Notes: generated from the letters alone by a model not told the origin. DNA of 64,000 nucleotides from JAEULH01 sp963746275 (GCA_963746275.1 CAVVAX010000008.1:124001-188000); one strand, 5' to 3'. Counted from the stretch's first letter, positions 28,246-39,374 are shown. Made by a program: numbers and translations.

Positions 28246-29317
28246 TCAGCCCGGCCCCGGCCCCGGCCACTGCGCCATCGGCTCGGTCGAGCGGACGACG
28301 TGCATCCCGGCGTCGGCAAAGCGGCGGAAGGCCTCGTCGGCGGCGTCGGTATAGTCGATGACGCCCGGCACGACGACCGGCGACGAGCAGTCCTCCAGCA
28401 GGTAGACCTTGCCGACCAAGCTCCGGTCGTGCGCCGAGAGTTCGGCGAGCAGGTCGGCGATGGTCCAGGCGACGCAGTGGCTCTTGGCCTGGCCGGCAAC
28501 GATCACGGCGTCGAAGTTCCGAGCGAGCTCCAGGAAGGCGCCGCTGCGCTCCGCGAGCAGCCGGCCGTCCGGCCCGTGCGCCACCTCGGGGCCCAGTACC
28601 GAATAGTGCTCGGTCAAGGGATGGCTGCCCTTGATGTGCACGTCCGGCTGGCTGAAGCGGGCCATGCCGTGGAAGAAGATCGCGGCCTCCACCGCCGGCA
28701 CCAGCGCATGGCCGATGCCGCCCAGCATCGAGTGGTAGGGCCACACCGTCAGCGCATACTTGCCGCTGTCGGCGAGCGCCCTCGTGTAGTGCTGGAGGTG
28801 GCGCTGGAGGTAGGCAGCGTCGATCCGCTCTGCGCTCGTCCGGAGCGTCCCTGGCCACGAGCCGGGCCACCTCCCCCGCCACCTCGGGGTTCACCCGCCA
28901 CCGCCCGTCCGCGACGTCCTCGGCGGTGATGAGGGTGTATGGCGGCGGATGGTTGCCGTTGGGATCGACCAGGAAGACGCCGTGGAAGATCTGCATGGCC
29001 CGATGGGTGTCCATGGTCGGCACGATCCGGGTGAGCCGGCCCAGGTTCCGGTAGATGAAGGCGCAGAGCCTGCGGTTGTCGTCGACCGCGCCGGTTCCCG
29101 ACCGCCCGCCGACATAGAGCTCGAACCCCGGGATGCAGAACGTGTTCTGCACGTCGACGGCGATCAGGCAGATCCGCCGGGCGTCCTCGCTGGCCGGGCG
29201 GATGCGGTGCCGCGCCCTCCAGGCGTCGGCGGCGTCGGCCAGCTCCTGATAGGGCACGCGCCAGACGGAACCGACAACATCGAGGTCGACATGCGGCGGG
29301 ATCGGCAGTTCGTCCAA
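28246..29317 (-). CDS. Cysteine hydrolase, isochorismatase/nicotinamidase-like (frameshift)
   Basis: An alpha/beta amidohydrolase of about 357 residues. The catalytic Asp lies in CLIAVDVQNTFCIPG, the Lys in DVHIKGSHPL and the nucleophile Cys in GQAKSHCVAWTIADLL. The first half (from 29317) and the second half (from about 28830) are in different frames, joined by shifts near 28840. The start is TTG 29317, chosen because AGGAGG stands seven bases upstream and the protein begins there (DELPIPPHVDLD). It is larger than typical nicotinamidases (about 200), owing to an N-terminal extension and insertions. The substrate is unknown. Confidence 0.78.
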
Positions 29318-29566
29318 GCTTCGCCTCCTCTTTCCGAGAGCCTCGCCGCACTGGCCGAAGCCTTGCCTGAAAAGCGGCCGCCGCGAAGCCGCAACCGCGG
29401 CCGGCCGATGAACCGGACGGATGCTCCCGCGTATGTGATGGCCCGCCGCCGCTCTGGACCTATCTCTCGCGCAAAAAAATTGGGCGGGATGTCGATTCCG
29501 CCGCCGCTCGTTCGTCGTGTCAGCAGGGAGGCCAGTGTGGCCTCCGTCGAGCAGAGGAGACTGACG

Positions 29567-29993
29567 ATGCGCGTCATGGTTCTGGTGAAGGCGACCAAGG
29601 ACAGCGAAGCAGGCATCATGCCCTCGAGCGAGCTCCTCGAGGCCATGGGCAAATACAACGAGGAGCTGGTCGACGCCGGGCGTGCTTGTGGCGGCCGGCG
29701 AAGGTCTGCAGCCGTCGGCGAAAGGCAAGCGCGTCGCCTTCGACGGCCCGAGGCGCACGGTCATCGACGGGCCGTTCGCAGAGACCCGCGAGCTGGTCGC
29801 CGGCTTCTGGCTATGGGAGGTCAAGGACATGGCCGAAGCGGTCGCGTGGGTGAAGCGGTGCCCCAATCCGATGCCGGGCCCGAGCGAGATCGAGATCCGC
29901 CCGGTCTACGAGATGACCGACTTCGCAGACGCGCTAACGCCTGAGATCGCCGACCTGCACGCCCGGACCCGCGACAAGGCGGCAGGCGGCTGA
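29567..29993 (+). CDS. YCII/DGPF-domain protein (one frameshift)
   Basis: A small ferredoxin-like fold protein of about 141 residues: MRVMVLVKATKDSEAG, then after a shift near 29680 (an extra G in GGG) VLVAAGEGLQPSAKG and the hallmark TVIDGPFAETRELVAGFWLWEV. SD GAGGAGA precedes ATG 29567. Related proteins often sit beside ECF sigma factors, but none is seen here. The biochemical role of the family is poorly known. It is divergent from the cysteine hydrolase and convergent with manB. Confidence 0.85.
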
Positions 29994-30006
29994 CGCCCGG
30001 TCTCGG

Positions 30007-31414
30007 CTAGTGACCACCGGCGTAACGCGGGGGCGCGAGGCCGCTCAAGAGCAGTTCGCGGTCCAGTGCCTCCTGCAAGCGCTTGAGCCCTTCGGCGTCC
30101 GCCGCCTCGCAGCGGCCGACCAGCACCGGCTGAGTGTTCGAGGCGCGGAGCAGCCACCAGCCATCGGCGCTGGTGACGCGGACGCCGTCGACGTCGCTCA
30201 CGCTGATGCCCTGGCGCTCCTTCAGCCGGTTGCGCACCTCCTCGACGACGGTGAACTTCCGCTCCTCCGGGCAGTCGATGCGAAGTTCCGGCGTGTTGAC
30301 CTTGACCGGCAGGCCGTCGCGGAGGCTGCCCAGGCTGCGCTCCGGAGCCGCCCAGGAGCGACAGCAGCCGGACCGCGGCATAAAGCGCGTCGTCGTAGCC
30401 GTAGTAGCGATGGGCGAAGAAGACATGCCCGCTCATCTCGCCGGCGAGCGGCGCGCCGGTCTCGGCCATGAGCTTCTTGATCGGCGAGTGCCCGGTCCGG
30501 CTCATCAGCGGCTTGCCGCCGAGCCTCTGGATCTCGTCGAAGAAGACCTGGCTCGACTTGACGTCGGCGATGATGGTGGCGCCCGGCAGCTCCGCCAGGA
30601 CCGGCCCGGCCAGAAGAACCAGAAGCTGGTCGCCCCAGAGGATGCGGCCACGCTCGTCGATCACGCCGATCCGGTCGCCGTCGCCGTCGAAGGCGATGCC
30701 GAGGTCGCAGCCGTGACGGAGCACCTCCTCGCGGAGCTGGAGCAGATTCTCTTCGACGGTCGGATCCGGATGGTGGGCCGGGAAGGTTCCGTCGACGACG
30801 TCGTTGATCAGGACGTGCTCGCCGGGAAGCCTGGTGCAGAGGTCGCGAAGCACGGCCGCGGCGGCGCCGTTGCCGGGGTCCCAGGCGACGCGCAACGCCC
30901 GGCCGGGGACGGTTTGGGCGCAGATGTCGGCGCAGAGCCTTGCCACATACGCGTCCGCCACGGGCCGATCCTCGACCCGACCGGCGCCGGCGACGTAGTC
31001 CATGCTGGCGATGGCGGCGCCCAGGCTGCGGATGTCGTCGCCGAAGAACGGCCGGCCCCGGCGCGACATCTTGATGCCGTTGTACTCGGGCGGGTTGTGC
31101 GACCCGGTGATCATCATGCCGCCGTCGGCGCCGAGGTGGTGGACGGCGAAGTAGAGCATCGGCGACGGACCCAAGCCGATGCGGTAGACGGTGATCCCGG
31201 TCGAGGCCAGCCCCTCGACCAGGGCCGCCTCCAGCATGGGCGAGGTCAGCCGGCCGTCGTAGCCAACCGCTACCGACGTCCCGCCCTCGCGGAGCACGCC
31301 GGTGCCGAAGGCCCGGCCGATCTCGCGGTAGTGGTCGGCGGTCAAGGTCGTGCCGATGATGCCGCGGATGTCGTACTCGCGCAGCGTGGACGGGTCGAGC
31401 TGCACTGCCGCCAT
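30007..31414 (-). CDS. manB: Phosphomannomutase/phosphoglucomutase (one frameshift)
   Basis: An alpha-D-phosphohexomutase of the AlgC/ManB type. It shows LREYDIRGIIG at the start, the phosphoserine loop TGSHNPPEYNG, the metal loop AFDGDGDRIG and the sugar-binding EMSGHVFF. The C-terminal phosphate-binding domain (LLRASNTQPVLVGRCEA) is in another frame after a shift near 30345. About 468 residues. ATG 31414 has SD AAGGAGAG. It is the last gene of a galU-ugd-manB operon, 14 bases after ugd. It would supply mannose-1-P or glucose-1-P for surface polysaccharide. Confidence 0.9.
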
Positions 31415-31428
31415 CGCCCTCTCCTTCC

Positions 31429-32754
31429 TCAGGTGTTTCGCCGGTTGGGGCAGGGCCTGCCGACCGAGACGTAGTCGATGCCGTGCGCCGCCATCTCGGC
31501 GGGGCTGTAGATGTTGCGCAGGTCGACGATGAGGCGCTGCTTCATCGTCGCCTTCAGCCGGCCGATGTCGAGGCCACGGAACTCGTTCCACTCGGTGAGG
31601 ATGGTCATGGCGTCGGCGCCCTCGGTGGCCTCGTACGGTGAGGAGCACCAGGTCACGCCCGGCAGCAGTCTCCTCGCCTCCCCCATGCCCTCCGGGTCGA
31701 AGGCGCGGATCGAGGCGCCGGCGGCCTGCAGCGCCGGCACGATCACGAGGCTCGGCGCGTCGCGCATGTCATCGGTGTTGGGCTTGAAGGTCAGGCCGAG
31801 GACGGCGATCGTTTTGCCGCGGACGTCGCCGCCGCAGGCGTCGATGATCTTCTCCGCCATCCGCTTCTTGCGGTTCTCGTTGATGTCGATGACGGTCTCG
31901 ACGATGCGCAGCGGGCTGTTCACGCTCTGCCCGGTGCGAACCAGCGCGAGGGTGTCCTTGGGAAAGCACGAGCCGCCGAAACCGGGGCCGGCATGGAGGA
32001 ACTTGCGGCCGATCCGGCCGTCGAGGCCGATGCCGCGGGCGACGTCGTGGACGTCGGCGCCGACGACCTCGCAGAGGTCGGCGAGCTCGTTGATGTAGGT
32101 GATCTTGGTCGCGAGGAAGGCGTTGGACGCGTACTTGATCAGCTCCGCCGTCGTCCGCGAGGCGAAGACGAACGGCGTCTCGATCAGGTAGAGGACCCGG
32201 TAGAGCTTGCGCATCACCACCCGGGCGCGCTCGCTGTCGGTGCCGATGACGATCCGGTCCGGGCGCATGAAGTCGTTGATCGCCGAGCCCTCGCGCAGGA
32301 ACTCGGGGTTGGAGACGACGTCGAAATCCGCATCGGGGCGCGCTTCGCGGATGATCCTCTCCACCTCGTCGCCGGTGCCGACCGGTACCGTCGACTTGGT
32401 CACGACCACGGTGTAGCCGTTGAGGCTGCCGGCAATCGCTTTTGCGGCAGCATAGACATGGGTGAGGTCGGCGTGGCCGTCGCCGCGCCGGCTCGGCGTC
32501 CCGACGGCAATGAAAACCGCAACCGCCTCGCTGACCGAGGACTTCAGCTCGGTCGTGAACGTCAGCCGGCCGCTTTCGACGTTGCCGGCGACCAGCGCCT
32601 CGAGCCCCGGCTCGAAGATCGGGATCTCGCCGCGGCGCAGACGCTCGATCTTGCCCGCATCGGTGTCGACGCAGACGACCGTAAGCCCGAACTCCGCAAA
32701 GCACGCGGCGCTGACCAGCCCGACGTAGCCGGCGCCTACCAACACGATCTTCAC
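31429..32754 (-). CDS. ugd: UDP-glucose 6-dehydrogenase
   Basis: NAD-dependent oxidation of UDP-glucose to UDP-glucuronate in the cytosol. The Rossmann motif GAGYVG is at residues 7-12, the catalytic Cys sits in GPGFGGSCFPKDTLAL, and LGLTFKPNTDDMRDAPS marks the C-terminal domain. It has 441 residues with an intact frame. It lies 40 bases after galU, whose product is its substrate, and before manB. UDP-glucuronate usually goes into exopolysaccharide or lipid decorations. Confidence 0.96.
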   Translation of the reverse strand: MKIVLVGAGYVGLVSAACFAEFGLTVVCVDTDAGKIERLRRGEIPIFEPGLEALVAGNVESGRLTFTTELKSSVSEAVAVFIAVGTPSRRGDGHADLTHVYAAAKAIAGSLNGYTVVVTKSTVPVGTGDEVERIIREARPDADFDVVSNPEFLREGSAINDFMRPDRIVIGTDSERARVVMRKLYRVLYLIETPFVFASRTTAELIKYASNAFLATKITYINELADLCEVVGADVHDVARGIGLDGRIGRKFLHAGPGFGGSCFPKDTLALVRTGQSVNSPLRIVETVIDINENRKKRMAEKIIDACGGDVRGKTIAVLGLTFKPNTDDMRDAPSLVIVPALQAAGASIRAFDPEGMGEARRLLPGVTWCSSPYEATEGADAMTILTEWNEFRGLDIGRLKATMKQRLIVDLRNIYSPAEMAAHGIDYVSVGRPCPNRRNT

Positions 32755-32794
32755 TGCACTGCCCCCCGGTTCATCCCCTGCGCCTGCGCCAAGG

Positions 32795-33664
32795 CTACGG
32801 CATCCGCTCCAGCATGCTGACCACCCGGTCGCGGAGGTCCTCGCGGTTCAGGGCATAGGCGAGGTTCGCCTCGAGGTAGCCGACCTTGCTGCCGCAGTCG
32901 AACCGGCGGCCCTCGAAGCGGATGCCGTGGAAGGGGATCAGGCCGATGGTCTTGGCCATGGCGTCGGTGAGCTGGATCTCGTTGCCGGTGCCCCGTTCCT
33001 GATGCTCCAGCACCGTGAGCACGATCGGTTCGAGGATGTAGCGGCCGATGATCCCGAGCGTCGAGGGGCTCTTCTCCGGCGAGGGCTTCTCGACCAGGCC
33101 GCGGGCGCGGATCAACTGGCCCTCGTCGCGCTCGATATCCAGGATGCCGTAGGACTTGGTCTGCTCCGAGGGGATCTCCTCGACCGCGACCAGGTTGCCG
33201 CCGACCCGGCGATGGTGCTCGACCATCTGCCGGAGGCAGCCGGGCTGCGCCAGGATCAGGTCGTCGGCGAGAAGAACGGCGAACGGCTCGTCGCCGATGA
33301 AGTTGCGCGCGCACCAGACGGCATGGCCGAGGCCCAGCGGCTGTTGCTGGCGGGTGTAGGAGATGTGCCCGGGCGCGGGCATCCAGTCGAGGACCGACTG
33401 CAGCGCCTCGGTCGCCTGACGCTCGCGCAGCGTCTGCTCGAGCTCGAAGCTGTGGTCGAAGTGGTCCTCGATTGCGGACTTCGCCCGGCCGGTGACGAAG
33501 ATGAACTCCTCTATTCCCGCGTCGCGCGCCTCCTCGACGGCGTACTGGATCAGCGGCTTATCCACCACCGGAAGCATTTCCTTGGGCATCGCCTTGGTCG
33601 CCGGCAGGAACCGCGTTCCCAGGCCCGCAACCGGAAATACCGCCTTGCGCAGGGGTTTCGGCAT
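32795..33664 (-). CDS. galU: UTP-glucose-1-phosphate uridylyltransferase
   Basis: Makes UDP-glucose from UTP and glucose-1-phosphate. The nucleotide-binding signature GLGTRFLPATKAMPKEMLPV is at the N-terminus, followed by LGLGHAVWCAR and FAVLLADDL. Of two candidate starts, ATG 33664 (MPKPLRKAVFPVAG) is preferred: it has SD GAGGAGAG and begins directly at the conserved core, whereas the frame open to 33766 adds an unconserved leader. 290 residues, intact. First gene of the operon with ugd and manB. Confidence 0.95.
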   Translation of the reverse strand: MPKPLRKAVFPVAGLGTRFLPATKAMPKEMLPVVDKPLIQYAVEEARDAGIEEFIFVTGRAKSAIEDHFDHSFELEQTLRERQATEALQSVLDWMPAPGHISYTRQQQPLGLGHAVWCARNFIGDEPFAVLLADDLILAQPGCLRQMVEHHRRVGGNLVAVEEIPSEQTKSYGILDIERDEGQLIRARGLVEKPSPEKSPSTLGIIGRYILEPIVLTVLEHQERGTGNEIQLTDAMAKTIGLIPFHGIRFEGRRFDCGSKVGYLEANLAYALNREDLRDRVVSMLERMP

Positions 33665-34011
33665 CGCTCTCCTCGTGGTGATGAAGGACTTGCTGAGGAC
33701 CGTCTGAAGAGGAAGCTCTTTGTGCCACAGGGGTGGTTCCGCCGCAACTCTTCGCACGTGCGTCATCCTGCCCGGGCGGATAGGGGCGCATAGTTTCAGA
33801 CGGCCTTCCCCGCCGGGCGCGGAGGTCGTTGGCTTCGCTGCAGCGGCTTAGGCGCGGCCCGGCCGCCGCCAGCGCCCGCACTGGGGTAGAATGTTCTGGT
33901 CTGGGGAGCGGGGCTGCGGGATAACCTCTATGCGTCTGAGCCAGAAAGCAGGCCGCACAAGGCCGAACGGCAAGCAGAGCTCGGCGCGGGGATGAGGAGA
34001 GTGACGCGCAC
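33665..34011. other. 347-base divergent intergenic region (galU / efflux pair)
   Basis: No supported gene. It carries the promoters for galU (-) and the RND adaptor (+). An SD-like AGGAG lies about 15 bases before the adaptor ATG at 34012. I see no clear operator palindrome and no regulator gene next to the efflux pair. Confidence 0.45.
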
Positions 34012-35203
34012 ATGAGGACGATAGGGCCGGGCCTGCGCTCGCGCACGCCCGGCGCCGGCTGCCTCGCCGTCGTGCTGGTAACGGCCGCGATCTCCGGATG
34101 CGGCGAACCGAACACCTACGTGCCGCCGCCGCCGCCGGAGGTGACCGTCGCCAGGCCCGAGAAGCGGGCGGTGACCGAGACGATGAACTTCACCGGCAAC
34201 CTCCAGGCCGTGCGCTCGGCCGAGCTGGTGGCGCGGGTGCCGGGCTTCCTGGAGAAGGTCCTGTTCCAGGACGGCCAGGACGTGAAGGAGAACGACCTCC
34301 TCTTCGTCATCGAGCAGGCGCCCTACCGGGCCACGGTCGCCGGCGCCGAGGCCGGGTCTGCAGAAGGCCGAGGCCGAGCTGGCGCAGGCGAAGATCACCA
34401 CCGCGCCGGCTGCAGCAGGCGGCGCGCACCGGCGCGGTCTCGAGGCAGCAGCTCGACGAGGCCGAGGCTAACGAGCAGGTCGCTCAGGGCCAGGTCCTGG
34501 CGATGCAGGCGGCCCTCGATCAGGCCAGGATCGACCTCGGCTACACCGAGATCCGCGCGCCGTTCTCGGGGCGGATCGGCCGCCGCCTGGTCGATCCCGG
34601 CAACTTCGTCGGCGCCGCGGGGACGCCGACGACGCTCGCAACCCTCGATCAGCTCAGGCCCATCTACGCCTTCTACAACATCGACGAGCGCAGCGTGCTG
34701 CGCATCAGGCAGATGCACCGGGACGGCGCCGGCCCGAACTACCGCGAGCGGCCGGTGCCGGTGGCGATCGCCTGCAGACCGAGCAGGATTATCCGCATTC
34801 GGGCCAGGTCGACTTCGTCGCCAGCGGCATCGACCCGAACACGGTACGCTGCAGGTCCGGGCGATCTTCGCCAACGCCGACGGCGCGCTGCTGCCGGGCG
34901 CCTTCGTCCGCATCCGCATACCGATCAGCGAGCGCGCGGACACGCTGCTGGTTCCGCAGCTCGCCTTGGGCACGAACCAGGCCGGCCGCTACGTCCTCGT
35001 CGTCAACGACGACGGCGTCGTCGAGCAGCGGACGGTCACGACCGGACCGCGCGAGGGGGCCATGCAGGTCATCGAAGGCGGCCTGCTCCGCCGACGACTG
35101 GGTGGTCGTCAACGGCATCCAGCGCGCCCGCCCGGGGGCGAGGGTGACGCCGGTGCGCCAGGAGCAGACGGCAGCGGCACCCGCCGCGGCCGCCACGGAC
35201 TGA
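34012..35203 (+). CDS. RND efflux periplasmic adaptor (AcrA/MexA-like lipoprotein; several frameshifts)
   Basis: Membrane-fusion protein linking the RND pump to an outer-membrane channel. The signal ends in a good lipobox (AISGC), followed by the beta-barrel/lipoyl start VTVARPEKRAVTETMNFTG and ARVPGFLEKVLFQDGQDVKEND. Shifts near 34355 and 34400 lead to the hairpin and the second lipoyl half (LDQARIDLGYTEIRAPFSGRIG); others near 34770, 34845 and 35090 give GAFVRIRIPISERADTLLVPQ and a tail ending at TGA 35201-35203. Restored length is about 397 residues. The pump gene starts six bases after the stop. Confidence 0.85.
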
Positions 35204-35208
35204 GCCGC

Positions 35209-38200
35209 ATGTTCTCCAAGTTCTTCATCGACCGGCCGATCTTCGCCACCGTCATCGCCATCCTGACCATCCTGGCCGGGGTGGTGACGCTCCTCGATCC
35301 TGCCGATCTCGCAGTACCCGGACATCACCCCGCCGGTCGTGCGGGTCACGCACCAGCTACCCCGGCGCCAGCGCCAGGACCGTCGTCGACACCGTCGCCC
35401 TGCCCATCGAGCAGCAGGTCAACGGCGTCGAGGACATGCTGTACATGCAGTCGACCAGCGCCAGCGACGGCACGTACACGCTCAACGTCACCTTCGAGGT
35501 CGGCACCGACCTCGACTTCGCCCAGGTGCTGGTGCAGAACCGCGTCTCCTCGGCGCTGTCGCAGTTGCCGCCGCAGGTGGCGCAGCAGGGCGTCGTCACC
35601 AACAAGGTCTCGACCGCCATCCTGCAGGTCGTCAGCCTGACCTCGCCGAACCGCACCTACGACAGCCTGTATCTCAGCAACTACGCGACCATCAACATCG
35701 TCGACGTGCTGAAACGGCTGCAGGGCGTCGGCGACGTCATCGTCTTCGGCACCGGCGAATACAGCATGCGCATCTGGCTGAACCCGGATCAGCTGCAGAC
35801 GCGCAACATCACCACCGTCCGACGTCGTCGACGCAATCCAGGGGCAGAACATCCAGGTCGCCTCGGGCCAGATCGGCGCGCCGCCGGCGCCTGCGGACCA
35901 GGACTTCCAGCTCACCCTCAACGTGCTCGGCCGCATCGCCGAGGTCGAGGAGTTCGAGAACATCGTCGTCCGGGTCGATCCCGGCGAGGGCGGCCGGATC
36001 ACTCGGGTACGCGATGTCGCCCGGGTCGAGCTCGGCGCCCAGACCTACAGCCAGTTCTCCCGCCTGGACGGCCAGCCCTCGGCGGGCGTCGCCATCTATC
36101 CAGCTTCCCGGCGCCAACGCGCTCGATGTCGCCGAGCAGGTGCGGGCGGAGATGGCCAAGCTCGGCCGAGGCCTTTCCCGAGGATCTCCGCTACAGCATC
36201 GATTTCGACACCACGGTCTTCACCACGGAATCGATCAACGAGGTCTACAAGACCCTGTTCGAGGCGGCGATCCTGGTCGCGCTGGTGATCTTCCTGTTCC
36301 TGCAGGAGTGGCGGGCGACGCTGATCCCGGCGATCACCATTCCGGTGTCGTTGATCGGCACCTTCGCGCTGATGGCGCTGTTCGGCATCTCGATCAACAC
36401 CGTCTCGCTGTTCGGCCTGATCCTCGCCATCGGCATCGTCGTCGACGACGCGATCGTCGTGGTCGAGAACGTCTGGCACAAGATGGAGACGCGCGGGATG
36501 TCGGCGCGGGAGGCCGCGGTCGCGGCCATGGACGACATCACCGCGCCGATCATCGCCATCTCGCTGGTGCTGATGGCGGTGTTCGTCCCGGCCGCGCTCA
36601 TGCCGGGCATCACCGGCGAGCTCTACCGCCAATTCGCCATCACCATCGCCGCCTCGACGGTGTTCAGCACCATCAACGCACTCACCTTGAGCCCAGCGCT
36701 CTGCGCGCTGATGCTGAAGCCTCCCGCCGAGCGGCGGTTTTTCCTGTTTCGCGCCTTCAACACCGGCTTCGCCAAGGTCGCCCACGCCCAGAACGGGCTC
36801 GTCACCCGGATGGTCAAACGCAAGGCGTTGGTCATGCTCGTCTTCGTCGGCATCAGCGGCGCGGCCATATGGGGCTTCGGTGCGCTGCCCGCCGGCTTCC
36901 TGCCGGAGGAGGACCAGGGCTACGCCGTCGTCGGCATCCAGCTCCCCGACGGCCAGTCGCTGAGCCGGATGACGCCAGGTGGCGGACAGGGTCGACAAGA
37001 TCTTGGCCGACACGCCCGGGCGTCGCCCACTGGGTCGGCATCGGCGGCATCTCGCTTCTCGACAACAGCGCGACGCTTTCGAACGCCAGCGTCGTCTACG
37101 TGATCTACGACAGCTTCGAGGCGCGCAACGGCCGACGGCCTGACCCAGGAGGGGATCCTCCAGGACCTGCGGCGGAAGTTCGCCGGGATCCAGGAAGCGC
37201 TCGTCTTCACCGTGGTTCCGCCCGCCATCCAGGGCCTCGGCGTCGCCGGCGGCTTCCAGATGCAGCTCCTGCTGCAGGACGGCAGCGGCGACTACGCCAA
37301 GCTGCAGGAGGTGGCGGCCGAGGTCATCCGCAACGCCAGCACCCAGGCCGGGTTGACCCAGCTCACCACGTCGTTCCGCGCCAACGTTCCGCAGCTGTTT
37401 CGCCGACGTCGACCGGGTGCGCGCCGAGAACCTGGGCGTGCCCGTCGGCGACGTGTTCTCCACCATCCAGTCCTACATGGGCTCGACCTTCGTCAACCAG
37501 TTCAACAAGTTCGGCCGGACCTTCCAGGTCTTCGTCCAGGCCGACTCGGCGTTCCGGCAGGAGCCGGACAGCATCCGCCAGCTCTACGTCCGCAACCGCG
37601 ACGGGCAGATGGTGCCGCTCGGCACCATGACCGCCATCGACTACACCACGGGCCCGGCCCTGGTCAGCCTCTACAACCTGTTTCCGACCGCGTCGATCAA
37701 CGGCCAGGCGGCGCCCGGCTTCAGCTCGGGCCAGGCGCTGACGATCATGGAGCAGCTTGCTGAGCGGACGCTTCCGCCCGGCATGGGCTATTCCTGGACG
37801 GGCATGTCCTACCAGGAGAAGCAGGTCGGCGGGCAGGCGGCCATTATCTTCGCGATGTCGATCCTCGTCGTCTTTCTCCTCCTCGCCGCCCAGTACGAAA
37901 GCTGGACCAACCCGTTCGCGGTGATCCTGATCGTGCCGATGGCTCTGGTCGGCGTCGTCATCGCCGTCGCCATGCGCAACTTCAACAACGACGTCTACAC
38001 CCAGATCGGCATCGTCCTTCTGATCGCGCTGGCCAGCAAGAACGCCATCCTCATCGTCGAGGTCGCACGCTCGCTCAGGGCCAAGGGCGTGGACATCGCT
38101 GAGGCCGCGGTCGAGGCCTCGCATGAGCGCTTTCGCCCGATCCTGATGACCTCGTTCGCCTTCATCTTGGGCGTCGTCCCGCTGGTCATCGCCTCGGGCG

Positions 38201-38404
38201 CCGGCTCGGCCAGCCGGCAGGCCCTGGGCACGGCCGTTTTCGGCGGGATGATCGCTGCGACCGTCTTCAACGGCACCTTCACCCCGGTGTTCTATTCGGC
38301 CTTCCAGGGCTTAAGCGAATGGATCGGCCGGCGGCGGGGCAGGCGCCACGAGGCGCCCTGGCGTGAGCAACGCTGCGGCCAAGGCGGATCGCGCCGCCGA
38401 GTAG
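35209..38404 (+). CDS. RND efflux transporter, AcrB/HAE1 family (many frameshifts)
   Basis: Proton-driven multidrug-type pump, about 1064 residues when restored. It begins MFSKFFIDRPIFATVIAIL. The proton-relay helix is visible (LFGLILAIGIVVDDAIVVVENV with the paired Asp), as are ALMPGITGELYRQFAITIA, FLPEEDQGY and the second-half VLLIALASKNAILIVEVAR and FILGVVPLVIASGAG. At least eight frame changes occur (for example near 35300, 35345, 35815, 36105, 36165, 36975, 37130 and 37400), with a final one near 38365 giving a stop at 38402-38404. No outer-membrane channel gene follows, so TolC must be elsewhere. Substrate is unknown. Confidence 0.87.
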
Positions 38405-38522
38405 CGGCCGATCCCGGCCATGCGCTCTTGCGCCGGCATCCGCCGGGTCGCGCTTGCCTTCGCCGGTGCGGTCCCCTATTCCCGTGGCGAAAGATGGTGG
38501 CGGAGGTGCTACGGGATGATCC

Positions 38523-39374
38523 ATGGCGGTTGATGGCGCGCCGGTTGACACCGCGGTGCGGCCGGCCCAGTGGCGGGAGCGGCTGCGGGCGTTGGTCGAG
38601 CAGCGGTTCGTCCAAAACGCCATTCTCGTCCTCATCGTCGTCAACGCCATCACCCTTGGGCTTGAGACCTCGCCCACAGCCATGGCCACGGCGGGGCCGG
38701 CGCTGGTTGCCCTGGACAGGGCTATCCTTGCCGTCTTCGTCATCGAGATCGCGCTGCGCCTTGCGGCCTACGGCTGGCGGTTTTTCCGCGACCCGTGGAG
38801 CGTCTTCGACTTCATCGTCGTCGCCATCGCGCTTGTACCCGCTAGCGCCCAGTTCTCGGTGCTCCGCTCGCTGCGGATCCTGCGCGCCCTGAGGCTGATC
38901 TCGACGGTGCCCAGGATGCGCCGCGTCGTCATCGCCCTGCTCTCCGCCATCCCCGGCCTCGGCGCCATCATCGCCCTGCTCTCCCTGATCTTCTATGTCA
39001 GCGCGGTGATGGCGACGAAGCTGTTCGGCCGCTCGTTCCCGGACTGGTTCGGCAGCATCGGCGAGAGCCTGTACTCGCTGTTCCAAATCATGACGCTGGA
39101 AAGCTGGTCGATGGGGATCGTCCGGCCGGTGCTCGAGGTCTATCCGCTGGCCTGGCTGTTCTTTGTCCCCTTCATCCTGATCACCACCTTCACGACGCTG
39201 AACCTGTTCATCGCCGTCATCGTCAACGCCATGCAGGCCGAGCACGACCGCGAAGCGGACGCGGCTGAGGCCGAGGCCAAGGGCGAGCGGACGCTGCTGC
39301 TCGACGAGCTGCAAGCCGTTCGCCGGGAACTCGCCCAGCTGCGCGAGGGGATCGGCGGCCGCGAACGGATGTAA
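38523..39374 (+). CDS. One-domain voltage-gated sodium channel (NavAb/NaChBac family)
   Basis: A 283-residue six-helix ion channel. S1 is at about 30-48, S2 68-83, S3 93-106. S4 carries four arginines exactly three apart (R115, R118, R121, R124 in VLRSLRILRALR). The selectivity filter TLESWSM spans 191-197 and matches the sodium-selective filter of NavAb-type channels; S6 is at about 210-236 with a conserved Asn (LFIAVIVNAMQ). A cytoplasmic coiled-coil tail (LLLDELQAVRRELAQLREG) should hold the tetramer. The frame is intact. It follows the efflux pump by about 120 bases. In alkaliphiles such channels link to pH homeostasis and motility; the role here is inferred only. Confidence 0.92.
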   Translation: MAVDGAPVDTAVRPAQWRERLRALVEQRFVQNAILVLIVVNAITLGLETSPTAMATAGPALVALDRAILAVFVIEIALRLAAYGWRFFRDPWSVFDFIVVAIALVPASAQFSVLRSLRILRALRLISTVPRMRRVVIALLSAIPGLGAIIALLSLIFYVSAVMATKLFGRSFPDWFGSIGESLYSLFQIMTLESWSMGIVRPVLEVYPLAWLFFVPFILITTFTTLNLFIAVIVNAMQAEHDREADAAEAEAKGERTLLLDELQAVRRELAQLREGIGGRERM

